Shown here piece after piece: positions 1 through 5,242 of a stretch of 5,242 nucleotides of DNA (position 1 is the stretch's first letter; every line of letters begins with the position of its first letter). This DNA is from Flavobacteriaceae bacterium (GTDB lineage: Bacteria > Bacteroidota > Bacteroidia > Flavobacteriales > Flavobacteriaceae): assembly GCA_002401385.1 (NCBI GenBank), contig NVSY01000004.1, positions 64,221 to 69,462 on the forward strand. The letters run 5' to 3'. The translations under genes and the position numbers were made by a program. Under the pieces are notes generated by a model. That model was not told the origin of the DNA and searched no databases. It saw only the letters and a program-made list of their open reading frames with translations.

Positions 1-423
1 AAGCTGTTGCAGGGTTTGCAATGCATGTACAACTCCCAAATCTGTGCTCGCTTTTAATTCGATGCTGTTATTTTTAAAATCAATTTGATAAGATTCATCT
101 TCGTAAATTTCCAGTTTTCCAATGCGATCGTATGTTACAATTACAGAAGTTTGAGTGGCATTGTAAGTACTTGTAGGAAAGCCATTTTTTATAAATACAC
201 CGGTTTTATTGGTTAGGTTTCGTAAAAATTGTGTGGCCGCATGTTGTACCCTATTTGAGCTATTATTAGGGATTACGATGCATAGGTTTTTATCAATTTT
301 TAGGTGACCTTGTTGGATCTCTATGGATTGAGGCCAAGGCATAAGATGGACGGACGGTGTGTTTTGAGCGGTGCTTAAACCGCTGAAAAACACCATCAAA
401 AAAAATGTTTGGATTGCTTTCAT
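1..423 (-). CDS. GH20 beta-N-acetylhexosaminidase, N-terminal part (cut by the left edge)
   Basis: The reading frame opens with ATG at 423-421 and stays open for 141 codons to the left edge, so only the N-terminus is seen. Residues 1-20 look like a Sec signal peptide: Lys2, a hydrophobic core rich in Phe and Leu, and a likely cleavage near Ser-Thr-Ala-Gln at 17-20. There is no lipobox Cys, so the enzyme is probably periplasmic or secreted. After it, residues 28-35 (MPWPQSIE) and the stretch DESYQI (109-114) through LGVVHALQTLQQL (129-141) match the non-catalytic alpha/beta domain (GH20b) that precedes the GH20 barrel. GH20 enzymes remove terminal beta-linked GlcNAc or GalNAc by substrate-assisted catalysis; the Asp-Glu catalytic pair lies outside the window and cannot be checked. 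The start is 15 bases after the nagB stop, so the two are probably co-transcribed. The leader is AT-rich without a Shine-Dalgarno sequence, normal for Bacteroidota. The family call is firm; exact substrate and activity are not shown. Confidence 0.88.
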   Translation of the reverse strand, partial: MKAIQTFFLMVFFSGLSTAQNTPSVHLMPWPQSIEIQQGHLKIDKNLCIVIPNNSSNRVQHAATQFLRNLTNKTGVFIKNGFPTSTYNATQTSVIVTYDRIGKLEIYEDESYQIDFKNNSIELKASTDLGVVHALQTLQQL

Positions 424-438
424 TTAAAAAATAATTAA

Positions 439-2355
439 TTAATAATGATGTCGTTTAAAGGCTTCAATGGCTTCATAGTCCGCCAAACCGAGTTTGTGGT
501 ATTCTCTTGCTGTTTCAGTATTTCGCTCTTCGGCGCGTACCCAAAATTCGCGATTGTCATCACCTTGGAACATCACGCCATCCTTTTGAGTTTGATGGAA
601 AAATATGGCACGGCGTTTTTTTAATACTTGATCTGGACTCATAGGTACAGCCATGTCTATTTGATGCATGTCCCATTCATGCCATGCTCCACGGTATAAC
701 CAGACCCAACAATCTGTCATAAAATCCATGGGTTTTAGTATTTTTAATGCTTCAAGAATAACATCTAAACAGGTTTTATGGGTGCCATGAGGATCGGCTA
801 AATCTCCAGCAGCATAAATTTGATGAGGCTGAATTTCTGAAATTAAATTAAGGATAATTTCTAAGTCTTGAGCCCCTAAAGGGTTTTTCTTAATAGTTCC
901 GGTTTCATAAAATGGAAGATTTAAGAAATGTACATTGGTATCAGGTACATCTAAATATCTTGTGGCACCGAAGGATTCGTATTTTCGAATTTCTCCTTTT
1001 AAGCCCCTTACTTCTGGATGATCGATACTGTTATTTTCTTGTTTTTTTAATTGAGAAATCAGTGAAATAACTTGCTTGTTTTTGGGGGCGATGTTTTGAA
1101 AAACTTCTGCAAATTTTAAGGCATCACTATCACTTACTGCAATGTTTCCCGAAGTTTGATAGGCTACATGTATTTCGTGGCCTTGCTGTACTAATCTATC
1201 AAAAGTACCTCCCATAGAAATCATATCATCATCTGGATGCGGACTAAAAATTAGAATTTTCTTTTTTGCTGGTAAGGCACGTTCTGGTCTTTTAGAATCG
1301 TCGGAGTCTGGTTTTCCTCCAGGCCATCCTGTAATAGTGTGTTGTAGTTTATTAAACATGGTAATGTTCAAGTCATACGCATTGCTGCCACTATTGGTCA
1401 ACAGGCTAGACATGCCATGTTCGTTGTAATCTTTGTCTGTGAGTTTTAAAATTGATTTTTGTGTCAATACGCTCAGCCAAACTATTGCCTTACTGGTTAA
1501 TTCTTGATTCCAAATACATGGGCCTACTAGCCATGGTGTTTTAATTCTTGTTAAATCCTCTGCCGCTTCGTGATTTAAAATAAAGGTGGTATTTGGATGT
1601 TCTTGTAAATAGGTAGCTGGAATATCTGAGCTGATTTCGCCTTCTATGGTTTTTTTTATGATGGATGCTTTATTATTTCCCCAAGCCAATAATACAATAC
1701 GTTTTGCATTTTTAACTGTACCAATTCCCATTGTAATGGCTTTTTTAGGAACGTTGTTGACGCCTAAAAAACTTGGAGCAGCATCGGCTCTGGTTAAATG
1801 ATCTAATGTGATGCTTCTGGTACTAGAATTATAATGAGATCCAGGTTCGTTAAAGCCTATATGTCCTGTGCGTCCAATACCTAGTAATTGAAAATCTAAG
1901 CCTCCGTATTCTTTGATTTTGAGCTCATAATCTATACAGTATTGATGTAGTTCTGAAGAGGCTACTTGACCGTTTGGAATGTTGATATTTTCTGGTCTTA
2001 GATCCACGTGATTGAACAAATGTTCGTGCATAAAATAATGGTAGCTATGCACACTTTCCTTTGGCATTGGGTAATACTCATCTAAATTAAAGGTGACTAC
2101 GTTTTTAAAACTGAGTCCTTCTTCTTTGTGTAATCTAACAAGTTCTTCATATACTTTTATTGGGGAAGAACCTGTGGCGAGTCCTAGGACACAAGGTTTG
2201 TTTTGATTATTTTTTTCTTTAATAAGAGCTGCAATTTCTTGAGCCACGGCAATAGACCCTGAAACGGAATCGTTTGCTATAATATTATGGATTTTTTCGA
2301 ACCGGGTTTCTTCGAATTGCCCGGCAGGTTGATGTTGAATGCTGTTGCTGTTCAT
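439..2355 (-). CDS. nagB: NagB-type glucosamine-6-phosphate deaminase fused to a PIG-L/LmbE-type deacetylase-like domain
   Basis: A 638-residue protein, more than twice the ~266 residues of E. coli NagB, with no signal peptide, so cytoplasmic. Residues ~20-275 are NagB-like: phosphate-loop TGSSP (61-65), TFNLDEY with Asp92 (E. coli Asp72, the proton-transfer base), and GRTGHIGFNEP (161-171) holding His165 and Glu170 (E. coli His143 and Glu148). E. coli Asp141, the third member of that triad, is Thr163 here. NagB converts glucosamine-6-phosphate to fructose-6-phosphate plus ammonia. Residues ~276-364 form a joining region containing ITGWPGGKP (341-349). Residues ~365-638 are PIG-L/LmbE-like: SPHPDDD (371-377) carries the His and Asp metal ligands and the catalytic-base Asp, and DPHGTH (521-526) is a likely third ligand. 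PIG-L enzymes are zinc-dependent N-deacetylases of GlcNAc-type substrates, so this half may remove acetyl groups upstream of the deaminase; that is inference. A similar long fusion is known in Bacteroides (BT_0258, from memory), so it is not an assembly artefact. The gene lies between a terminator and GH20, with which it probably forms an operon. Confidence 0.9.
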   Translation of the reverse strand: MNSNSIQHQPAGQFEETRFEKIHNIIANDSVSGSIAVAQEIAALIKEKNNQNKPCVLGLATGSSPIKVYEELVRLHKEEGLSFKNVVTFNLDEYYPMPKESVHSYHYFMHEHLFNHVDLRPENINIPNGQVASSELHQYCIDYELKIKEYGGLDFQLLGIGRTGHIGFNEPGSHYNSSTRSITLDHLTRADAAPSFLGVNNVPKKAITMGIGTVKNAKRIVLLAWGNNKASIIKKTIEGEISSDIPATYLQEHPNTTFILNHEAAEDLTRIKTPWLVGPCIWNQELTSKAIVWLSVLTQKSILKLTDKDYNEHGMSSLLTNSGSNAYDLNITMFNKLQHTITGWPGGKPDSDDSKRPERALPAKKKILIFSPHPDDDMISMGGTFDRLVQQGHEIHVAYQTSGNIAVSDSDALKFAEVFQNIAPKNKQVISLISQLKKQENNSIDHPEVRGLKGEIRKYESFGATRYLDVPDTNVHFLNLPFYETGTIKKNPLGAQDLEIILNLISEIQPHQIYAAGDLADPHGTHKTCLDVILEALKILKPMDFMTDCWVWLYRGAWHEWDMHQIDMAVPMSPDQVLKKRRAIFFHQTQKDGVMFQGDDNREFWVRAEERNTETAREYHKLGLADYEAIEAFKRHHY

Positions 2356-2380
2356 TGTTAAGTTGGTTTATTTGATAGGT

Positions 2381-2428
2381 TCGAAATAAATATAGTTTTA
2401 GTTATGTGTTGGAACTGATTTATTTCGA
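2381..2428. repeat. 11-bp perfect inverted repeat in the nagB upstream region
   Basis: The left arm TCGAAATAAAT (2381-2391) and the right arm ATTTATTTCGA (2418-2428) are exact reverse complements, separated by 26 bases. The pair sits between the susD terminator and the nagB start, with the near arm 25 bases upstream of the ATG. It could be a two-site operator for a sugar-responsive repressor, or form a leader hairpin if transcription starts upstream of it. The arms are AT-rich, so chance is possible, although the shared TTTCGA core makes it less trivial. The repeat is seen directly; a function is not. Confidence 0.5.
2387..2394 (-). promoter_or_regulatory. Weak candidate -7 box for the nagB-GH20 transcript
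   Basis: Read on the minus strand these bases are TATATTTA, one mismatch from the Bacteroidota -7 consensus TAnnTTTG, and they would give a leader of about 25 bases before the nagB ATG. No good -33 TTG lies at the expected distance of roughly 19-21 bases upstream. A rival candidate is the TATTTG further upstream (about 2427-2432), which has a TTG at a plausible distance inside the terminator stem. A promoter in this gap is expected because of the terminator, but which box is used cannot be decided from the sequence. Confidence 0.22.
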
Positions 2429-2448
2429 CAAATAACACTTGTGAAATG

Positions 2449-2491
2449 ATATAAAACAATAAACGAAACCTTTCGAAGATTCCGTTTATTG
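2449..2491 (-). terminator. Rho-independent terminator after susD
   Basis: On the minus strand, CAATAAACG (2491-2483) and CGTTTATTG (2465-2457) pair perfectly over 9 bp. The stem continues inward with A-T and C-G pairs and two G-U wobbles to about 16 bp, closing on a tiny loop around CGA. It is followed at once by TTTTATAT (2456-2449). The hairpin starts 25 bases after the susD stop codon. The almost symmetrical stem could also act from the plus strand, but the T-run on that side is weaker and no plus-strand gene is seen. This element should end most susC-susD transcripts before nagB. Confidence 0.8.
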
Positions 2492-2515
2492 AATCGTTTT
2501 AGTTATACAATGGTT

Positions 2516-4096
2516 TTAAAAATTACTTCCTGCTACATCCCACCACAAACGTGTACCTCCATTATCAGGGCCTGACAATAATTCTACAGCCTTTGTCACA
2601 TTTTCGAGATTGGTATTTTTCTCACTGTCTACAAAGTTGATGCGTCTTATCTGGATGTCGGTATCTATGGTTCCAGCACTATTGTTGATAACTACAGGGA
2701 ATACTCTAGGGTATCCCGTTCTTCTAAACTCACTCCAAGCTTCTTGTCCGTCAGGGAACATGGCAATCCATTTTTGTGTGATAATTTGTTCTAATTGGGC
2801 TTCTTGAGACCCTGTGATGTCGTAAGCTAGTTTTACTTCGCTTGGGTAGGCAATGTCATTGGCATTGTTTAAGGCATCTACAAAATCATTAGGAGTTTTT
2901 GTATTGTCGGCAAGGTATGTGTCTACACCTTTTATTCCGTGTTGGTCAAAAGAAGCAGCGACTCCTGCTTCGTAATGCATTTTTACATCTGTGGCTCCAG
3001 ACCAGTTTCTCAATGCTGCTTCTGCTTGTAAGAAATGTCCTTCTGCAACGGTCATCCAAGTGATGGACTCTGTGTCTACTACACTTCCAATGGATGAATG
3101 AGCACCATATTGACTTTTTTCTGTTATGTCCACTCCCATACGGATACCTTTGTAAGCTCCGTTTAATGATGGGTCTTCGGCTGGGTTAAAATACACTTCA
3201 ATCCTGTCATCTTCATATCCTTTTAAGATAGATTCCATTTCCGCACTCATACGTATATCGCCCCAAGAGCCGCTAATGGTAGCTACGGGGTGTGGGAATC
3301 CTGTATTGACTACTACATCAGCTGTTAAAAATCCAGCGTCACTAGCCAATGATAACTCACCTTGTGTTTGTGCCAAAGTTGGATCAATTTTAGAAACTCT
3401 TAAAGCCAATCGCAATCTTAAGGTATTGGCAAATTTACGCCATTCAGCAATATTTCCGTTAAAATTAGTTCTGTCGAATGGGATAAACTGTGCATCGTTT
3501 TCAAATGCTTTCAACTCCGTAATGGCAGTACCTAATTCAGTAAAAAAGGCGTTGTAAGCAATATTTTGTGAATCGTACGTTCCTGTAGTTGCGAAATCGT
3601 TGAATTTAGAATATCGGATTGGACCGAAAATATCTGAAACTCTGTGCATAGCGGTTACCTTAATGATGTTTGCTAGATAGACGAATTTCTGTCCAGAATC
3701 ATCTCCCGAAATGGCCACTTTATCTGTAATATCCTTAACACTTGGCATGATGGTTCCAACATTGTAGGCATCTCCCCAAATAAATCCATTCCATCCATTT
3801 ACCAAGGAATAAGTCATGTTGTTTACGTTTCCTGCAAATGGAGTAGGAGGTGTCATGTATCCAGAATAAACATCTCCATTCAAACCTTGTTGCAATTGGT
3901 AGTTCCATGCTGGTGTAGCGTTTACTACATTTAAAAACATGTTTTCAAACTTACTACCAATATGGTTGTTCATTTGAGTTAAACTCTCGTCTGTAATCCC
4001 ATAAGGATCAGTGTTGAGGCTTTCGAAATTATCCGTACAATTAATCGTACTTAGGGTAATTACTGAAGCGGCTATATATTTTAAAATTTTATTCAT
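2516..4096 (-). CDS. SusD-like outer-membrane glycan-binding lipoprotein
   Basis: A complete 526-residue protein, typical of the SusD/RagB family. Residues 1-19 form a lipoprotein signal peptide, with Cys20 the likely lipidated residue, followed by TDNFESLNTDPYG (21-33), a hallmark start of this family; the acidic residues just after Cys fit surface export in Bacteroidota. Further family signatures are HRVSDIFGPIRYSK (151-164), a helical repeat region around WMTVAEGHFLQAEAALR, and near the C-terminus KWIAMFPDGQEAWSEFRRTGYPR. These point to the branch called SusD-like in Pfam (the PF12741/PF12771 type) rather than classical starch SusD. SusD proteins cap the SusC barrel at the cell surface and hand it oligosaccharides. 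The ATG lies five bases after the susC stop, so the two are translationally close. The ligand cannot be read from the sequence; neighbouring GH20 and NagB genes suggest a GlcNAc-containing glycan. The Asn just before Cys20 is uncommon in lipoboxes. Family call is very secure. Confidence 0.95.
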   Translation of the reverse strand: MNKILKYIAASVITLSTINCTDNFESLNTDPYGITDESLTQMNNHIGSKFENMFLNVVNATPAWNYQLQQGLNGDVYSGYMTPPTPFAGNVNNMTYSLVNGWNGFIWGDAYNVGTIMPSVKDITDKVAISGDDSGQKFVYLANIIKVTAMHRVSDIFGPIRYSKFNDFATTGTYDSQNIAYNAFFTELGTAITELKAFENDAQFIPFDRTNFNGNIAEWRKFANTLRLRLALRVSKIDPTLAQTQGELSLASDAGFLTADVVVNTGFPHPVATISGSWGDIRMSAEMESILKGYEDDRIEVYFNPAEDPSLNGAYKGIRMGVDITEKSQYGAHSSIGSVVDTESITWMTVAEGHFLQAEAALRNWSGATDVKMHYEAGVAASFDQHGIKGVDTYLADNTKTPNDFVDALNNANDIAYPSEVKLAYDITGSQEAQLEQIITQKWIAMFPDGQEAWSEFRRTGYPRVFPVVINNSAGTIDTDIQIRRINFVDSEKNTNLENVTKAVELLSGPDNGGTRLWWDVAGSNF

Positions 4097-4101
4097 TTTT
4101 C

Positions 4102-5242
4102 TTAGAAATTTACGTTAATATTAAATCCTATACTACGTGTAGATGGCTGCCCATAGATGTCCACTCCTTGTAATCCAATACCTGTACTTGATGCTATATT
4201 TGGGTCAAATGGAGCATCTTTATAAATAAAGAATAGGTTGTTTGCGATTAAAGAGAAACGTAGGTTTTCTACAAATGCACTTGGGTTTTTAATGGTGTAA
4301 CCTATGGCTACTTCCGCCAAGCGAACATTGGTGGCGTCATATACATATTCTCCTAATAATCCAGCTCTACCAGCAACTTGATTGTAGTAGTCAGAGGCAG
4401 CAATTTGATTGGTGCCATTGGTAGAAGCAACGTTAATCATTCCTCCGTTTCTATTACGTGCATCTGCGGTAGCTTGTGAAACTCCATAATAATCGTTGAT
4501 CGATTCTGTAACACTGAGTACTTCTCCTCCTACTTTTGCGTCAATTAAAAAGTTTAAAGAAATGTTTTTATAATCAAAACTATTGTTCCATCCTAAGGTC
4601 CAGTCTGGTTGTGCAAAACCTACGGTTTCAAAATCGGTTCTTTGTAAAGTGCCATCATCATTCATAATTGGTAATCCGTCTGCATTTCTAACTAAGGAAC
4701 GTGCTTGGATACTACCGAAATCTTCACCTTCTACTAAGGAGAATCTGTAGCCGTTTACACCCGCATCTGTTAATATTGCACCACTTTCTGTTAGGGAAGG
4801 ATGCACAGAAACTACTTTGTTTTTGTTGGAAGCAAAGTTAAAGGTGGTATTCCAGTTAAAGTGATCACCAACGATTGGTTTTCCGTTTACAGTCAATTCA
4901 ATTCCACTATTTGAAATTTCTCCAGCATTTACAATGTTCTGGATATATCCATATGGATTTGGTTCTGCTTGGATGTAAAATATTTGATTGGTAGTTTTTG
5001 TGTTGTAATAGGTGAAGTCAAATCCTAGTCTACTTTCAAACAAGCGCCATTCGGTTCCTATTTCATACGAGTTTTGTTTTTGTGGCTCTAATGTTTCGCC
5101 ATTTAAAGGAGCGAAAGTTGCTGCTACAACTCCGTTGTTTACCAGTGGAATTCTATTCAGTGGTACGGTAGCATACGTTGGAATGTCGTTTCCTACAATA
5201 GCATAAGATCCTCTAATTTTTGCAAACGATACAAAATCTGGC
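4102..5242 (-). CDS. SusC/RagA-type TonB-dependent transporter, C-terminal part (cut by the right edge)
   Basis: The frame is open from the right edge to the TAA at 4104-4102, giving about 379 residues. A TTG at 5043-5041 could be mistaken for a start, but the frame continues upstream through typical SusC sequence: FAKIRGSYAIVGND and then NSYEIGTEWRLFESRLGFD, which spans that TTG. Full SusC proteins are about 1,000 residues, so the signal peptide, carboxypeptidase-like domain, plug and first barrel strands lie beyond the window. The visible part is the end of the 22-strand outer-membrane barrel: alternating aromatic and polar strands such as FDFTYYNTKTTNQI, a NAGEISNSGIE turn, and the terminal strand SIGFNINVNF ending in Phe, the outer-membrane assembly signal. 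SusC imports oligosaccharides delivered by SusD, powered by TonB. The next gene is its SusD partner, starting five bases on; the pair is a single transcription unit ending at the terminator near 2450-2490. Confidence 0.95.
   Translation of the reverse strand, partial: PDFVSFAKIRGSYAIVGNDIPTYATVPLNRIPLVNNGVVAATFAPLNGETLEPQKQNSYEIGTEWRLFESRLGFDFTYYNTKTTNQIFYIQAEPNPYGYIQNIVNAGEISNSGIELTVNGKPIVGDHFNWNTTFNFASNKNKVVSVHPSLTESGAILTDAGVNGYRFSLVEGEDFGSIQARSLVRNADGLPIMNDDGTLQRTDFETVGFAQPDWTLGWNNSFDYKNISLNFLIDAKVGGEVLSVTESINDYYGVSQATADARNRNGGMINVASTNGTNQIAASDYYNQVAGRAGLLGEYVYDATNVRLAEVAIGYTIKNPSAFVENLRFSLIANNLFFIYKDAPFDPNIASSTGIGLQGVDIYGQPSTRSIGFNINVNF

Noticed and set aside
424..438. Separate promoter or terminator between nagB and GH20
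   Set aside because: The gap is only 15 AT-rich bases with no hairpin and no room for a promoter; co-transcription is the simpler reading.
2610..2807. 65-codon plus-strand open frame
   Set aside because: It lies wholly within the well-supported susD gene on the other strand and resembles no family I know; it is an antisense shadow.
3276..3557. 93-codon plus-strand open frame
   Set aside because: It is antisense to the middle of susD, and susD shows clear family motifs throughout.
5041..5043. TTG as the start of a short 313-residue gene
   Set aside because: The frame continues upstream to the window edge with typical SusC sequence, so this codon is an internal Leu of a truncated large protein.
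5012..5206. 64-codon plus-strand open frame
   Set aside because: It is antisense to susC coding sequence that carries recognisable barrel motifs on the minus strand.
1..5242. CRISPR array, tRNA or rRNA gene, insertion sequence or phage remnant
   Set aside because: I saw no regularly spaced repeats, RNA-gene-like folds, transposase motifs or terminal inverted repeats; coding sequence fills nearly the whole window.

Overview
The window looks like part of a polysaccharide utilisation locus (PUL) from a member of the Bacteroidota, most likely a marine or environmental Flavobacteriia relative. The evidence is an adjacent SusC/SusD-type outer-membrane pair, AT-rich DNA, translation starts without a Shine-Dalgarno sequence, and a NagB fused to a PIG-L/LmbE-type domain, an architecture I associate with Bacteroidota. 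All four genes lie on the minus strand, so transcription runs from right to left.

Layout in transcription order. (1) 5242-4102: the last ~379 residues of a SusC/RagA-type TonB-dependent transporter; its 5' part lies beyond the right edge. (2) 4096-2516: a complete SusD-like surface lipoprotein, five bases after the SusC stop. (3) 2491-2449: a strong hairpin plus U-run terminator just after susD, inside a 160-bp gap that also holds an 11-bp inverted repeat and a weak promoter candidate. (4) 2355-439: a 638-residue fusion of glucosamine-6-phosphate deaminase (NagB) with a PIG-L/LmbE-type deacetylase-like domain. (5) 423-1: the first 141 residues of a secreted GH20 beta-N-acetylhexosaminidase, 15 bases after the fusion gene; its catalytic barrel lies beyond the left edge.

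Together the genes suggest uptake and breakdown of a GlcNAc-containing glycan. SusC/SusD would capture and import oligosaccharides across the outer membrane, GH20 would release terminal GlcNAc (or GalNAc) in the periplasm or outside the cell, and the cytoplasmic NagB fusion would convert amino-sugar phosphate to fructose-6-phosphate plus ammonia. Chitin or chito-oligosaccharide is the simplest substrate guess, but no chitinase, sugar kinase, inner-membrane transporter or regulator is visible, so the substrate is inferred.

The most notable points are a Thr in place of the catalytic-triad Asp in the NagB half, an intact metal-site motif in the PIG-L half (possibly a built-in deacetylase), and the terminator that splits the transport genes from the catabolic genes. 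I do not see a clearly new type of system here: this is a recognisable PUL with some testable oddities.
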